Of a DNA stretch of 24,293 nucleotides, positions 1 through 10,849 are shown piece after piece. Within the stretch, counting starts at the first letter, position 1. Each line of letters opens with the position of its first letter. The notes under the pieces are model-generated. The model ran no database searches. It was not told where the DNA came from and was given only the letters and a program-made list of their open reading frames with translations. Source of the stretch: a virus; the IMG/VR virus record IMGVR_UViG_3300042385_001582, positions 1 through 24,293 of that record, one strand, 5' to 3'. The translations under genes were made by a program, and so were the position numbers.

Positions 1-3000
1 ACTAATGGCAGATAGAGGCAGTATTAAGCTATTTACGACATCTGTATCAAATAGATCCAATGTATCAGGTATATCTACGTACTTAAATATTCTCTTATTA
101 GTCACCACATAAAAGTTAAGTCTATCATCAATAAAGCCTGTAGTGATATCTTCTACACTACCAAGGCTAGACTTACTTGGATCTGTTAAACGGTTAAGAG
201 CAACGCCACTGGTGAGGTATTTATAGACATTACTATTTGTAATAAAATATAAGAACACCCCTGTAGGATCTATTACCATTTTCTTTATAACGGTATCTGA
301 TTTAATATTTTGGCTTGCTTCTACGTGGGTTAAATTATTAGGTAATTCAAAGGAGTTAACTAGTTTACTGTTACTGTCAATTTCAAATACTTTGTATGGG
401 CTATCAAAATAATAGTTACTGGGTGTAGGTAGACTATTAGAAAGATTAGAGTTAAAGCTGTTATTACCCAATGCTTGTACTTTAAAGCTACTATACTTTG
501 CTCCAGAGGCAGCAAGATAGGTTACAGTTGGAACTGCCCCGTATGCGGCACTTAGCATTACTGCGCTAGTCAATAAAGAATAACTTTGACCACCAGAAAG
601 TAACCCGTATAGTGCAAATGCAGAAAGTACGTTAGTAGTATTGTCCTTTAATCTTAGACCATCATGTGCAAAAGTAATATTGTACACTGTAACATTACCG
701 CTTACAACTCCAGCCATGTTTAACGAAGTAAGCACCGGAGGAACTGGAGCAAATGTCTTACCAAGTATAAACACGTTTTCGTTAGCTCTGTTAATCTCAA
801 TACGCTCTGCGCTATATGCGCTAAGAGCATCAACATATAAAGTATTGGCCCAACTTAGCGCAGTGTTATATACCTTAACACAACTATTAAGACTATCGCA
901 TACATATACAAGGTCGTTATAGGCTTTAATTTCAGTAGGAACATTAAACCCGGTATTAAATGTACGAGTGCCAGATACTCCACCTACTTGACTAATAGCA
1001 AGCAATTTAGAATTAATTATACTATTATCACTTCCTTGTGGAGCTGGTAAAACAGAGACTCCAGCTCTATACACTGTATCTGTATCTAATATATAAAGCT
1101 GATTATTGAGTACATCAATTGCGCTAATACAATTAAAATTAGGTATATTGTCCCCGAGACTGGTCGCACTTAACACAACTGTATGACGCCAATCGTTTGT
1201 ACGTATTTGTATATGGTCCGGTATGTTGCCTGACGACCCGTACGCAATGTAGTTGTAGTAATCCGGTGCTGTTTTACTGGTGAATCGATAAGATTTAAAG
1301 TCCTTGATACTACCATCAGCTACACCTGTTGCACTTATAGACTGATAAGAGTTGTCCCAATTTAAACCATCAATATCGGTCTTCCAAGCAAAAGCAGAGG
1401 TGTTAGAGGTATCTATACTAGATGCATCGTGACATAATTGAGCAGTCCATTCAATTAAAGAAAGTTCATTATTAAGTTTAAGAACTTGAGATATGTTTTT
1501 AAGATAATTAAAATTATCGGTTAACTTACTAAAAGAACTATTAATAACATCACTCACTACCCACTCGTTTGAACCAATAGATACGTCACTTAAGCTGTAT
1601 GGTAAAGTGGGGGTTTGCGTAACTGGATCAAAGTAACTATCTATACTGTACGTAGGTAAAGTATCTTTAATATATAATCTATTTAAAAGAGTGCGGGCAA
1701 CAACTGAATATATGCCTGAAGTGTTCACGTTTACACTGTAATACGTGCTGCCAGGAGCCGCCGAAAGGTATGTGTAAAGTAAGAAATTCTCGCCATTACC
1801 ATTTGCAACATATGTAGCAGATAATGCACCATTTGCTGACCAACGAATATCGTAAGCTGTCACATCTTTACTAATTGGATATATACTTTCTATCCATACT
1901 GGGGTATTGGTTAACGCTACTACCCAAGGGGTGTAAACTGACAACTGTCTAGGTATCGGAGTCGGGGTGACTGTCGGGGTTGGTGTTATTGTCGGGGTGA
2001 CAGTCGGAGTCGAAGTAGGGGTGACCGTAGGAGTCGGAGTCGGTGTTGCCGTAGCGCCAGGTGGCGAAGTAGGGGTAGGAGTCGGGGTGGGTGTAAAAGT
2101 TGGTGTTACTGTCGGAGTAGGAGTAACCGTAGGGGCCGGGGTAGCTGTAGGCGTCGGGGTCGGAGTAGGGGTAGCGGTGTTTTGTGCAAACATCGCCATC
2201 ATTTGCACATTACTATTAATTAGTACGCTTGTATTCTGACTATATATGTCTGCTATCGCTGCACTTCCTGATACTATTCTCCAGTATGAGAATATGTAAC
2301 CATTTACTGGTACTGCATCTATTGTATAGTTACCAGGAGATACATTATAAATTGGATTACCGCTATAGTTACCGTTGAAGCCGGTCTGTAAACCACCAGT
2401 ACTGTTTAGCGCTTGTACAGTATAAATTGGCGGAGTCGGAGTAGGAGTAACCGTAGGGGCCGGGGTCGATGTTGGCGTCGGAGTCGGAGTAGGGGTAGGC
2501 GCTGGTGTTACTGATACGTTCCAATATATGTACCCAGACTGCGCTCCATTTGCATCATTAGCCCAGGCTCTAAATTGAACTGTGTAAGTGTAGTTAACAT
2601 TCTGGTTGAATGCATTTAAAACGTTACAATACTGACCCACCATTGGCCAGCTACCCGTATCCCGTGGTAGAGATGCAAAAGCCTGATAGCCAGCGTTATT
2701 AATATTAACATCTATATGTACTTCTTCTAGTCTGCCCCAAGCCTCTGTATCAGGGTCAGCGCCCAAAGCATACACTATATAATTCGCCCCAGTGCCGTTA
2801 ACAACAGTGGCCGGCGGGAACCCGGCGTAAGGCTCAAACGACACTGCGGGAACAGCGTTAATGTTTATTGTCTGTACCCCAGTATAAACTTTTTGACCGT
2901 AATTATCTTCGGCCCATGCTCGCCATTGCACTTTTGTATTACTACCAATACTAGTGCTTACTTTAGGGTTACCACCATTAGTATGGTTTGTTCCTAGAGA

Positions 3001-3495
3001 GCCTGAGTCTGCAGCTTGTTGAACCCAGCTCGAACCGTTATAGTACTCTATTACAACTGCAACTAAAGTAGACATGTCACCAGTAGCTGCATTAGCTGCA
3101 ACAGTATATGCAACTCCTGTATTTACAGTGGCTACAGGTATTTGAAGTACTACAGCTGGGGCATCTGGATCTTGCGCAGTAACTGTTATAGTGACATCCC
3201 CAGTAGAGTCCTGGTATCCGTTGTAATATATATTATACTCGATAGTGCCACTAGCAGTAAAAATAGTACTGGTAAAATTTGAAGTAGTTTCAGTATTCTG
3301 CGGATTGGAATTAGTATTAAAGTAGTTGGTTAACTCAGTTACAACGCTAAGGGCATTATCTTTAGATTGAGTAGTTAACGAGGAATTATTAATCGCGTTA
3401 ATTACATCGTTAAAAATAGGATCGAAGAAAAACCATTCGTTACTACTAAAATTGTATTGAATCTGACTATTGGCTGTTGTATTAAGAGATGCCAT
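1..3495 (-). CDS. Giant modular virion protein, probable tail fibre/adhesin (partial, C-terminus beyond window)
   Basis: An open frame runs from ATG at 3495 to the left edge without a stop, giving 1165 residues; the C-terminus is missing. Visible order: an N-terminal region with a NEWFFFD motif near residue 20; two Ig-like beta domains (about 95-325), the second containing [10 protein letters not shown]; a Pro/Thr linker (about 328-355); an InlB-B-like repeat domain (about 356-437, with GYIFSYW); a longer Pro/Thr linker (about 438-515); another beta-rich stretch; a second NEW motif (NEWVVSD, about 640) followed by helix; then beta-rich repeats with [13 protein letters not shown]-type strands that suggest a propeller. 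It begins 9 nt after the stop of the 1148-residue gene, so it is co-transcribed. There is no enzyme motif. Its place downstream of baseplate genes and its domain mix suggest a host-contact structure; the exact role is inference. The family was not recognised as a whole. Confidence 0.85.
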   Translation of the reverse strand, partial: MASLNTTANSQIQYNFSSNEWFFFDPIFNDVINAINNSSLTTQSKDNALSVVTELTNYFNTNSNPQNTETTSNFTSTIFTASGTIEYNIYYNGYQDSTGDVTITVTAQDPDAPAVVLQIPVATVNTGVAYTVAANAATGDMSTLVAVVIEYYNGSSWVQQAADSGSLGTNHTNGGNPKVSTSIGSNTKVQWRAWAEDNYGQKVYTGVQTININAVPAVSFEPYAGFPPATVVNGTGANYIVYALGADPDTEAWGRLEEVHIDVNINNAGYQAFASLPRDTGSWPMVGQYCNVLNAFNQNVNYTYTVQFRAWANDANGAQSGYIYWNVSVTPAPTPTPTPTPTSTPAPTVTPTPTPPIYTVQALNSTGGLQTGFNGNYSGNPIYNVSPGNYTIDAVPVNGYIFSYWRIVSGSAAIADIYSQNTSVLINSNVQMMAMFAQNTATPTPTPTPTATPAPTVTPTPTVTPTFTPTPTPTPTSPPGATATPTPTPTVTPTSTPTVTPTITPTPTVTPTPIPRQLSVYTPWVVALTNTPVWIESIYPISKDVTAYDIRWSANGALSATYVANGNGENFLLYTYLSAAPGSTYYSVNVNTSGIYSVVARTLLNRLYIKDTLPTYSIDSYFDPVTQTPTLPYSLSDVSIGSNEWVVSDVINSSFSKLTDNFNYLKNISQVLKLNNELSLIEWTAQLCHDASSIDTSNTSAFAWKTDIDGLNWDNSYQSISATGVADGSIKDFKSYRFTSKTAPDYYNYIAYGSSGNIPDHIQIRTNDWRHTVVLSATSLGDNIPNFNCISAIDVLNNQLYILDTDTVYRAGVSVLPAPQGSDNSIINSKLLAISQVGGVSGTRTFNTGFNVPTEIKAYNDLVYVCDSLNSCVKVYNTALSWANTLYVDALSAYSAERIEINRANENVFILGKTFAPVPPVLTSLNMAGVVSGNVTVYNITFAHDGLRLKDNTTNVLSAFALYGLLSGGQSYSLLTSAVMLSAAYGAVPTVTYLAASGAKYSSFKVQALGNNSFNSNLSNSLPTPSNYYFDSPYKVFEIDSNSKLVNSFELPNNLTHVEASQNIKSDTVIKKMVIDPTGVFLYFITNSNVYKYLTSGVALNRLTDPSKSSLGSVEDITTGFIDDRLNFYVVTNKRIFKYVDIPDTLDLFDTDVVNSLILPLSAIS
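1951..2180 (-). repeat. Pro/Thr linker repeat, block in the partial giant protein (long)
   Basis: Hexameric nucleotide periodicity (plus-strand GGAGTC/GGGGTA-type units) encodes alternating Thr-Pro with Ala, Val, Ser or Ile in place of one residue. It lies between the InlB-B-like domain and the following beta-rich domain. The coding strand is C-rich here, unlike the AT-rich DNA around it. Confidence 0.9.
2429..2511 (-). repeat. Pro/Thr linker repeat, block in the partial giant protein (short)
   Basis: About 27 residues of Thr-Pro dipeptides between the second Ig-like domain and the InlB-B-like domain of the same protein. The composition matches the other Pro/Thr blocks in this window. Confidence 0.88.
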
Positions 3496-3504
3496 TGGTT
3501 ATAT

Positions 3505-6500
3505 TTACTCCCAGATAATAGAACGCAATTTAGTATAAGCAGGAGCAACACTAGTAACTGCGTTTCTTATATTATTTTCTACAATAGAGCGTACAGCAGG
3601 ATCTACTATAGCTGAATTCTTTACTTTTACGTTAAAGAAAGAGGACTTAGAGCCAGGCATTCTATGTAAGAAGAATCTTTCGATTTCTTCTATATATCCT
3701 CGAGTGGGGGCATTCATAGTCCATGAAAGATCGGTAAATTGATTGTATTCGTAATTTTTAGAAATAGCGCGGACGTCTGAATTATTTAACGCTGTATTGT
3801 AAAAACGGATATCAGCTATTTTACCATTATAAGTATACACCCCTGGGGTTTGTATCCAATCGTTTAAGGTACCGGTTTTAAAGTTACTGGTACCTATAGA
3901 AATTTGTGGGTTATTCTTGTAGTTGTAAATACGGTAAGAAATAGCAGAGAACGGAGTGTGGAACGTGGTTTGATTGACTAAATCTCCATCGACATACATT
4001 CTTGCATCATCAACTTCATTATAGGTTAAAGCGAAATGGTGCCAACCTACTGAAAGACCGGATACACTGTAATTTAAAGTATAATATATAGGGACTGGAG
4101 AACTTAGTGTAGAATCTTTTACAACTAGTTTACCCTTAATGCCGGGTAAACTTGTACTTGGCTTTATAAACATTCTTTGATAGTTGAAGCCAGTACAATC
4201 TCCTCCAGGTAATAAACCGGCTACGTAAAGCTTCTTTACTACATTACCGTTAGAGTCAACTTTATAGATATATTGAGTCTTACCATCAAGTATTAAGGTG
4301 TAATAAACTACACTACCATCACTAGTCTCTTGAGCTATAAAATTAATATTACGAATACTATATGGAGTTACAACGGTGTCTCCAGTATTAATTTGTTTAC
4401 TCCAAAGTATTTTGCCGTTAGTATCAATTTTAGCTAGATAGTTAGTGTTATATGTTATCCAGATATAATCGTCTTGATCGCAATTAATACTTTCAGGTTT
4501 ATTAACATTCAATATAGGCACATTATCTTTTGCTATTACCCATGTAGTTGCTGAAGCTGCTGCTGCTTGTGTGCCGTTACCAGAAAGAGAAAATACCGTG
4601 TTTTGACTAGTTACACAAGCTCCAGTACCTATCCACTGTTCGTATCCACTTACTGCTGAAACGTAAGAGGTGGGTATGTTAGTAGAGTAGTAATAAGGAT
4701 TACCAGAAAGATCTAATACGAAATTATTATAAGAGTTGTTTGTGTTAGTAGAAATTAAACTACCGGTAGTAGTAAACTTAGTTAAAGTTACTGAAGTATT
4801 TGAACTATGCGATTTAACTATAATATATTGCGTACCAGAAAGAGCTTTAACTAAATTTACATCAGTGATCTTACAGTTTGTAAAATTAGAGTACCCTGAT
4901 AAAGGTAGTTTAGTTGTTAGTAGATCATCCGGGTCAAATACAGTAAGGTAACGAGCGGCAGAATTATCTACTACATAATAACTTTCGTCATAGGAACCTT
5001 TAGTTACAAAACTCGGTGTAGCATATGCACTTATAGGATTCGTCCCAACACTTGCAAATGTTGTATAATTTTCGTAATTTAATAAAGTAAGATCAGCATT
5101 GTAAGTGTTTACAGTACCAGCACTTAAAGAAGAGTTCCAAGCCCCTACTGTAAAGAAAGGAGTTAAAATAGGAGTATTAATAAATATACCTATACCACCG
5201 CCGAAGTAATTACCGAGTATTTGATCTCCTTTTAAGTTACTCCAGTCCTCATTATAAGCAAAGAAAGATAAAGTGTTGCCTTTATTATTACTAAAGTCCT
5301 GGTCGTTAGTATCTATATAACCGTACGTGTCGTTAATAATATAATACGGAGTCTTTACTGTATTATCAATTGCAGAATTACTATTAGTGAAGGAACTAAT
5401 CTTGCCAGCAGTTAGTGTGTCTACTTTATTAATTAAATTTGGGCCCCATTCATCTATATGATACAATAAACCAGAAAGACTGTCTACTACACTCTCGTTA
5501 TCGTTTTCACCGATTCTATGGTAATAGTATAGTACACCAGGCTCAAATGTTAATGTGGAAGGAGCATCCCAAATTACATTAGGATAATTGTTTGTACTAT
5601 TTGTTAGTAAAGCTGAAAGAGCAGTTATTGTGTTTAAATTGATACCGATCGTATTAACATGGCGTGGATCATAATAACGATCAACCCATACTGGCTTTGC
5701 TGCAGTGTTTAAACCTCCAGTTGAAGTAGTACCAGCAGATAACCAAGAGCAAAGATACATACCGTTTTGTGGGTTAGTACTACTATTACCCCAATTTGTA
5801 TAATTTTTGTAGTTAGCGACCTTTTTAAAGATCTTATCGGAACGATACGGGGTAATATCAGCCCATGCCCCGTAATCTATTAAATTAGATGTACTTAACG
5901 AAATAGTATTAGTATTGTTAGGGTAATGAAAATAAGTACTACCATCTTTAAAGAAGTTAATCTTAGTAGTAGAAGCGTTATAACCTAAATGAATTTTTTC
6001 ATGTCCATCAGTCTCGTTTAAGCCTGTATATATTTTAGTATAAGAACGTAGAGCGCTATTAAGTACTGCAGTTTGATCGTGTTGTGGAGAGTAATAATTC
6101 TTTAATACTGCTACATTAGCGCTAAGACTTTGAGTGTCAGCTGAAAGAGTCTTAAATGCAGCGGTAATTAGATAATTGTATTCTAAACTACCCGAGCTAT
6201 TATTAATTTCTAAAGAGTTATCTAATTTGTTATACTTAACTAAATCTGATTGCCCGAGTTTTTGTAAATCATAATTAAAGTTTTCGTTATTAAATCTAGT
6301 AGCTTTAAAAATATTAGTTGATGGTACAGTAAGATTATTAGCAGATGAAGCAGATAGACCAACAAAAGCTAAACTACTGTTTAGCCACTTACCCGACATA
6401 GCTGGGTTTAACGTAAGAAGGGATAAAGAAGAACTACTTAAGATATAGTAATACGTATAGTAATTGGTATTAATACCGACTGTGCTTCCACCTGAAACCG

Positions 6501-6951
6501 AACTGGTGTTACTATTACTGATTAAATACAGATCAGTAGAGCTACCATCGGTATTTTCAATAGTATAATATATTTGTACTTTGCTTGCAGATGCTGGAAA
6601 GTAAAAATTAAAAACTGTAGCTGAATTTAAATTAGATGTAGTTGAAATACTACTACCTGTATTAACTGGGTTAGTTACGTAAAGATAGTTCCCGACGTTA
6701 TTTTGTATCAAAGAGCCGTATACATATTCATTTGGGTTTGGTATATAAACTGGATCAAAACAGTCTTGAAACTTAACACTATCCGTCAATACTACTAATT
6801 GATCTCTATTAAGAGTGACATCTTTGGCGCTCGCTAGTATAGTGCTGTTGCTAAAGTCTAAGTGGTCAAAGGTATATACCACACCATTACTCATGGATAT
6901 ACTATTATCATATCCGTAATTTAGAGTAATTGGCGCAGCGCTGAGTATCAT
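3505..6951 (-). CDS. LamG-like domain virion protein, 1148 aa
   Basis: A large Asn/Ser/Thr/Tyr-rich beta protein without signal peptide or membrane segment. Residues about 965-1065 form a LamG/concanavalin-type jelly roll: GWHHFALTYN, then ARMYVDGDLVNQTTF, then GKIADIRFYNTALN, the usual strand pattern of this carbohydrate- or ligand-binding fold. Before it (about 700-930), strands such as YLAKIDTNGKILWSKQ and IYKVDSNGNVVKKLYV resemble NHL/PQQ-type propeller repeats. The last 60 residues are helical and charged (EEIERFFLHRMPGSK, VDPAVRSIVENNIRNAV), perhaps an attachment end. The ATG at 6951 follows the preceding stop by 26 nt, and the next gene starts 9 nt after its stop. Likely a tail-fibre or baseplate-peripheral receptor-binding protein; this rests on the LamG-like domain and the context. 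Confidence 0.88.
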   Translation of the reverse strand: MILSAAPITLNYGYDNSISMSNGVVYTFDHLDFSNSTILASAKDVTLNRDQLVVLTDSVKFQDCFDPVYIPNPNEYVYGSLIQNNVGNYLYVTNPVNTGSSISTTSNLNSATVFNFYFPASASKVQIYYTIENTDGSSTDLYLISNSNTSSVSGGSTVGINTNYYTYYYILSSSSLSLLTLNPAMSGKWLNSSLAFVGLSASSANNLTVPSTNIFKATRFNNENFNYDLQKLGQSDLVKYNKLDNSLEINNSSGSLEYNYLITAAFKTLSADTQSLSANVAVLKNYYSPQHDQTAVLNSALRSYTKIYTGLNETDGHEKIHLGYNASTTKINFFKDGSTYFHYPNNTNTISLSTSNLIDYGAWADITPYRSDKIFKKVANYKNYTNWGNSSTNPQNGMYLCSWLSAGTTSTGGLNTAAKPVWVDRYYDPRHVNTIGINLNTITALSALLTNSTNNYPNVIWDAPSTLTFEPGVLYYYHRIGENDNESVVDSLSGLLYHIDEWGPNLINKVDTLTAGKISSFTNSNSAIDNTVKTPYYIINDTYGYIDTNDQDFSNNKGNTLSFFAYNEDWSNLKGDQILGNYFGGGIGIFINTPILTPFFTVGAWNSSLSAGTVNTYNADLTLLNYENYTTFASVGTNPISAYATPSFVTKGSYDESYYVVDNSAARYLTVFDPDDLLTTKLPLSGYSNFTNCKITDVNLVKALSGTQYIIVKSHSSNTSVTLTKFTTTGSLISTNTNNSYNNFVLDLSGNPYYYSTNIPTSYVSAVSGYEQWIGTGACVTSQNTVFSLSGNGTQAAAASATTWVIAKDNVPILNVNKPESINCDQDDYIWITYNTNYLAKIDTNGKILWSKQINTGDTVVTPYSIRNINFIAQETSDGSVVYYTLILDGKTQYIYKVDSNGNVVKKLYVAGLLPGGDCTGFNYQRMFIKPSTSLPGIKGKLVVKDSTLSSPVPIYYTLNYSVSGLSVGWHHFALTYNEVDDARMYVDGDLVNQTTFHTPFSAISYRIYNYKNNPQISIGTSNFKTGTLNDWIQTPGVYTYNGKIADIRFYNTALNNSDVRAISKNYEYNQFTDLSWTMNAPTRGYIEEIERFFLHRMPGSKSSFFNVKVKNSAIVDPAVRSIVENNIRNAVTSVAPAYTKLRSIIWE

Positions 6952-6977
6952 ATATTATACTTAGTAACGTATTTGTA

Positions 6978-7181
6978 TTATGGTAGAACAGTAATAGTAT
7001 GTTCACTAGTTACTTGTATGTAAGATTGAGTCTTATCTGTAGGTATAACCCATAGCTCCCCAGCTCCAAGTGTACGGGCACCGGATATAGAGATACTAGT
7101 ATCCCCTAAAACTAAGTGAACCTTACCTACGTGAGGCTTAGTGGCAACTAAGCTATTTCTTATATCATTGAATGTTAGCAT
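6978..7181 (-). CDS. Small conserved-looking virion operon protein, 67 aa
   Basis: A 67-residue frame between two large structural genes, starting 12 nt after the stop of the 717-residue gene and ending 26 nt before the next start. The sequence begins MLTFNDIRNSLVATKPHVGK and continues with beta strands (VHLVLGDTSISISG, ELWVIPTDKTQSYIQVT). No signal peptide, transmembrane segment or known motif. Its position and tight spacing support a real gene; a small accessory or chaperone-like tail component is possible. Function not recognised. Confidence 0.72.
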   Translation of the reverse strand: MLTFNDIRNSLVATKPHVGKVHLVLGDTSISISGARTLGAGELWVIPTDKTQSYIQVTSEHTITVLP

Positions 7182-7193
7182 AAATTTTATTAA

Positions 7194-9347
7194 TTAACAC
7201 GAGCCTAGATTCGTTAAGTTTACTCCGTATATTACAACTACTGTACCTAATTTAGCGCAGAATTGTATTGGTGGTGGTTCTCCAGAAGTACCATCTACGG
7301 TCTCGACATATTCTCCTGCATTATTATCGCAATCAGTATAGTAAGTTTCAATTATATAGTAAGCAGGCGCATTATCGGTATTCCAATCAAGTTGATATGA
7401 TATGCAAGGTAATGGGGTTTCAGTCGGGGTCGGGGTAGGGGTTACAGTAGGCTCCGGGGTCGGAGTAGCAGTCGGGTCCGGGGTCGGGGTAGGGGTTACA
7501 GTAGGCTCCGGGGTCGGAGTAGCAGTCGGGTCCGGGGTCGGGGTAGGGGTTGGAGTAGGAGTGCTTGTCGGGGGCGGGGTAGGGTCTACAGGAGAACCGC
7601 AAGCACCTAAGTCCATTAAGTTTACGCCATAGTCTACCGTTACTGTACCTAGTTTTGCACAGAATACTATTGCAGCAGGTTCACCGGTGGTACTATTGAT
7701 CGTATAATGGAAGTTCTGACCGTTACTGTCGCAATCGGTATAATGAGCGCCGATTTCATAAAACGGCGCTGCATCTGCATTCCAATCGAGTTGGTACGTC
7801 TTACAAGGTAATGGAGTTACAGTCGGGGTTGGAGTAGGTGTTTCAGTCGGGTTTGGAGTAGGGGTTACAGTCGGGGTAGATGTTGGAGTTGATGTTGGGG
7901 TTGGAGTAGGAGTGCCTGTCGGTGGCGGGGTCGGAGTGCTTGTCGGGGTCGGGGTCGGTGTTGGTGTTGAATCCTGTTCGAATATACCAGTTATTGCACA
8001 GTTATCGTACACGTACATAGTGGTATTTGGATTTGTTAAGAATGTAATAATCGGGTTGCCAGAATTAATATACCAGTTTGTAAAGTGGTATCCGGAATCA
8101 GCTACAGCAGCAATCGCATATGTGCCCGCTACTCTATATATAGGATTACCACTACCATCTCCATCTACGCTTACGGAATAACCGCCGGCGCTATTAGAAG
8201 CTTGTATAGAGTATAATACCGGGGTAGATGTAGGCGTCGGTGTCGGTGTAGAGGTCGGAGTCGGAGTGATTGTAGGTGTTGCTGTCGGGGTCGGAGTGAT
8301 TGTAGGTGTTGCTGTCGGGGTAGAGGTCGGAGTCGGAGTGATTGTAGGTGTTGCTGTCGGGGTCGGAGTGATTGTAGGTGTTGCTGTCGGGGTAGAGGTC
8401 GGGGTCGGAGTGATTGTAGGTGTTACCGTCGGAGTCGGAGTAATTGTAGGTGTTACCGTCGGAGTAGGGGTTAATGTAGGCGTAACTGTTGGCGTTGACG
8501 TCGGGGTAGAGGTCGGGGTAGGGGTTATAGTTGGAGTAGGCGTCGGAGTCGGCGTTGCTGTAGGAATTAAAGTCGGGGTAGCTGTAGGTGTTGGTGTCGG
8601 GGTAAGAGTAGGGGTAGAAGTCGGGGTCGGTGTTATTGTCGGGGTCGGGGACGAGGTCGGAGTAGGAGTCGGGGTTAGAGTTGGTGTGGGTGTTGGAGTT
8701 AGAGTAGGGGTAACTGTTGGGGTCGGGCTAGGAGTCGGTGTAACTGTTGGGGTCGGGGTTGGGGTCGGGATGTTTGGTTGGTCCGGCTTGAGAACAGCTG
8801 CTGAAGCTAGATCAACTGTATTGAATAATAAAATTTGACCGGGACTGCTTTTACCCTCTGCGACAATAATCTGGTCGTTGTTAGTGCCCCATGCTCTACT
8901 CTTAATTAAATGTACTGCTTGAAAAATATAACCAGTACTTTCTACAAAAGGATTCTTAGTTAACCAAGGACTTTCAGTATACACTGTAATATCATACGTT
9001 ACTATTTGTAAGCTTGGTATAAGAGTTGCAGATACACTAACTATGTTAATAGTTTCTCCAAAAGGAGCATTATAAAACGTATAATAAAAATTACTTCTAC
9101 TATCAATATGATCAGGGTGTAGTAAAGCTTCTGATAAAGAACAGTACGTATACTTTCTATTATAACTTGTAGGTACTACGTTACCAGAAAGACCAGAAGA
9201 CGCGACTGTGTAGGTTATGTCCCCGATTACATTTGGACCAAAGCTAATAGCACTTGGCTGAAACACAAGCGTAAATGGAGCTACTCCAACGACGTTGGTA
9301 CTGGCTCCTTGCGCGCTAGCTGGAAATGTAAAGGTTGAAATAGACAT
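7194..9347 (-). CDS. Pro/Thr-repeat adhesin-like protein with duplicated Cys domains, 717 aa
   Basis: Order of parts: an N-terminal beta-rich domain (1-190); a 185-residue Pro/Thr repeat (about 191-376); an InlB-B-like domain (about 377-457, with GYHFTNWYI); a second Pro/Thr linker (about 459-511); Cys domain copy 1 (about 513-586); a third Pro/Thr linker (587-645); and Cys domain copy 2 to the C-terminus. Both Cys domains share [19 protein letters not shown] and YGVNL motifs. The start codon overlaps the stop of the 497-residue gene (TAATG), so translation is probably coupled. No catalytic motif is present. The layout of rigid rod linkers with small terminal domains suggests an extended fibre or decoration that presents binding domains. 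Not recognised as a named protein. Confidence 0.88.
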   Translation of the reverse strand: MSISTFTFPASAQGASTNVVGVAPFTLVFQPSAISFGPNVIGDITYTVASSGLSGNVVPTSYNRKYTYCSLSEALLHPDHIDSRSNFYYTFYNAPFGETINIVSVSATLIPSLQIVTYDITVYTESPWLTKNPFVESTGYIFQAVHLIKSRAWGTNNDQIIVAEGKSSPGQILLFNTVDLASAAVLKPDQPNIPTPTPTPTVTPTPSPTPTVTPTLTPTPTPTLTPTPTPTSSPTPTITPTPTSTPTLTPTPTPTATPTLIPTATPTPTPTPTITPTPTSTPTSTPTVTPTLTPTPTVTPTITPTPTVTPTITPTPTSTPTATPTITPTPTATPTITPTPTSTPTATPTITPTPTATPTITPTPTSTPTPTPTSTPVLYSIQASNSAGGYSVSVDGDGSGNPIYRVAGTYAIAAVADSGYHFTNWYINSGNPIITFLTNPNTTMYVYDNCAITGIFEQDSTPTPTPTPTSTPTPPPTGTPTPTPTSTPTSTPTVTPTPNPTETPTPTPTVTPLPCKTYQLDWNADAAPFYEIGAHYTDCDSNGQNFHYTINSTTGEPAAIVFCAKLGTVTVDYGVNLMDLGACGSPVDPTPPPTSTPTPTPTPTPDPTATPTPEPTVTPTPTPDPTATPTPEPTVTPTPTPTETPLPCISYQLDWNTDNAPAYYIIETYYTDCDNNAGEYVETVDGTSGEPPPIQFCAKLGTVVVIYGVNLTNLGSC
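7410..7590 (-). repeat. Pro/Thr linker with perfect 54-nt tandem duplication
   Basis: The linker joins the two Cys domains of the 717-residue protein. Bases 7426-7479 and 7480-7533 are identical 54-nt copies (18 residues each, containing [15 protein letters not shown]), and a third copy starts at 7534 and then diverges. Perfect identity with no synonymous change indicates recent duplication or gene conversion. Confidence 0.92.
7810..7972 (-). repeat. Pro/Thr linker, middle block of the 717-residue protein
   Basis: About 53 residues of Thr-Pro repeat with occasional Gly, Asn and Glu, between the InlB-B-like domain and Cys domain copy 1. It belongs to the same hexameric repeat family as the other blocks. 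Confidence 0.88.
8218..8775 (-). repeat. Long Pro/Thr linker with 72-nt higher-order repeat
   Basis: About 185 residues of almost pure Thr-Pro repeat. A 72-nt higher-order unit (30 + 42 nt) occurs at 8281-8352 and again at 8353-8424 with a single base difference; a partial unit precedes it and diverged units follow. The open frame is kept because all units are multiples of three. Confidence 0.92.
8749..8769 (+). other. Predicted G-quadruplex motif in Pro/Thr repeat
   Basis: The plus (template) strand has four G-runs separated by 2-base loops: GGGG at 8749-8752, 8755-8758 and 8761-8764, then GGG at 8767-8769. This fits the standard G3+N1-7 quadruplex pattern. Similar four-run motifs lie at 7474-7495 and 7528-7549. 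They follow from C-rich Pro/Thr codons, and whether they fold in vivo is unknown. Confidence 0.55.
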
Positions 9348-10840
9348 TAAGCGTTTACTTTATAGTTAATAAGATTTACTTGTTGATTCCAGGCTGAAAA
9401 CGTAATAAAAGTAGTTAAATAAAGCTTAGTGTCTTCATTATAGCAAAACACTGGAGCTTCCATATAACTTACAGCAGAAAGTGGATACACATACTCAGTA
9501 AGATCAGATTCACTTGTGGGGTATATTCTTACCCGTTCTTGAGGATTGTTAAGATCTAATCTGTATAATACTGGTACGATAAAGCTTGAAAGACCGCTAG
9601 TGCTAATACTAGAAGTGCTAGTGCCACTTAAAGTGGTAGAGAGTAGAGTGCATACAGTAATGTATTTTTCATTGCCACTATACCAGTTACCACCGTAATA
9701 GGTTATAGCTGTCGGTCCTGGTATACCGTAGTTTGCATTTAACGTTTGAGTAGAAAGAGCAGCACTACTAGTTGTACCAATGTTTAGAGGTAAGTAGTTT
9801 TGTAAAGACTTTTCAATAGTGTATTGATTGTAGTTAAATGTAATTTTTTCGTACAATACTGTATCGGTTAACTGTATAATCAAAGTATCAAAAAATACTT
9901 CAAAGTTAATTATAGTATTATTAATTAACTGATTATAAATTGAACTATAGTTAATGTAGTCTTTATAAATTAAGTTTAATGCAGAAGGTCCTACGTTAGT
10001 AGTACCATCAACTGTCTTGACCCATAATAGACCAGTGGCGGTCATAGAGTCATATAAAGAACGAGATTGAGAGGGGTAAGTGTCTTTGTATAAAGAATAT
10101 TGATTACCGAATACGTCTGTGTTCCAGGTATATAGCTCTTTACCCGGGGTCCATACTGAGTTCTGTATTCTAGAAGCTAGATCGAAATACTTCTCCGGAG
10201 TTAACTTCGTTGCACTATTAGACTCCGTCCAAGTTTGTTTTTTAGCACCGTGCCAGAATTCAAAATCGTCGCGGGCATTTACAACACCATTACTATCTGA
10301 CTTTCTAGATTCATATACTGATTGGTAAGGTAAAAACTTCTGAAATGTATCTGTATTAATAACATTACCATCGAAATACTCAGATACATTAACAGCTTTG
10401 ATCCAGTCTATGTTAATGAGGTGATCTATTACGTTCCCTTGGTCCTTTTGGGTTAATCCGCGGCCTTTATTGAATCTCGATGGTTCAATGAAGTGATAAA
10501 CCTCTCCGTTTTTAATTTGAGTGCTATCAAACGTGTAAGTTATATTTTTAGCTAGATATATGGAAGCACCTAAATTACTTGGTACGAAATATCCGCCTAA
10601 CTCTCCTCTTGTTTTTAAATTACTACTTTCTTCAGAAATACCTGCAACCGTAGGATAATATCTATTAGATAGGTTACCGTATGGCGCTAAAGCAATTACA
10701 CTAGCGGATACAATGCCACTGTTGGTACCAGATACAATATACTCATTATTTGCTAAATACTTTTGAGATAAAGTATTTAGATAAGAGTCTATTTGAGCCT
10801 GGGTTGTGAAACTATCTACAACTGTGTTGCTGGTGGACAT
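9347..10840 (-). CDS. Virion structural protein, 497 aa, unrecognised
   Basis: A 497-residue protein without signal peptide, membrane segment or repeats, rich in Tyr, Asn, Ser and Thr like its neighbours. It begins [20 protein letters not shown] (probably helical) and has a middle section with [15 protein letters not shown] and a beta-rich C-terminal half ([28 protein letters not shown]). The gap to the upstream collagen-like gene is 49 nt, the longest in the left operon; its stop overlaps the next start. By position it is a tail or baseplate-associated protein; no family was recognised. Confidence 0.83.
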   Translation of the reverse strand: MSTSNTVVDSFTTQAQIDSYLNTLSQKYLANNEYIVSGTNSGIVSASVIALAPYGNLSNRYYPTVAGISEESSNLKTRGELGGYFVPSNLGASIYLAKNITYTFDSTQIKNGEVYHFIEPSRFNKGRGLTQKDQGNVIDHLINIDWIKAVNVSEYFDGNVINTDTFQKFLPYQSVYESRKSDSNGVVNARDDFEFWHGAKKQTWTESNSATKLTPEKYFDLASRIQNSVWTPGKELYTWNTDVFGNQYSLYKDTYPSQSRSLYDSMTATGLLWVKTVDGTTNVGPSALNLIYKDYINYSSIYNQLINNTIINFEVFFDTLIIQLTDTVLYEKITFNYNQYTIEKSLQNYLPLNIGTTSSAALSTQTLNANYGIPGPTAITYYGGNWYSGNEKYITVCTLLSTTLSGTSTSSISTSGLSSFIVPVLYRLDLNNPQERVRIYPTSESDLTEYVYPLSAVSYMEAPVFCYNEDTKLYLTTFITFSAWNQQVNLINYKVNA

Positions 10841-10849
10841 TACTATTAT

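Noticed and set aside
218-225. Exact T4 late octamer TATAAATA on the minus strand
   Set aside because: It lies inside the coding sequence of the giant protein and encodes a YKYL segment; no gene start follows within the window, so chance in AT-rich DNA is the simpler reading.
8266-8838. Plus-strand open frame encoding a long Val-Gly repeat, with similar frames at 1967-2239, 7402-7632 and 7912-8181
   Set aside because: These are the reverse complement of the Pro/Thr repeats: Thr-Pro codons read backward give Gly-Val. They lack independent gene context and stop shortly outside the repeat.
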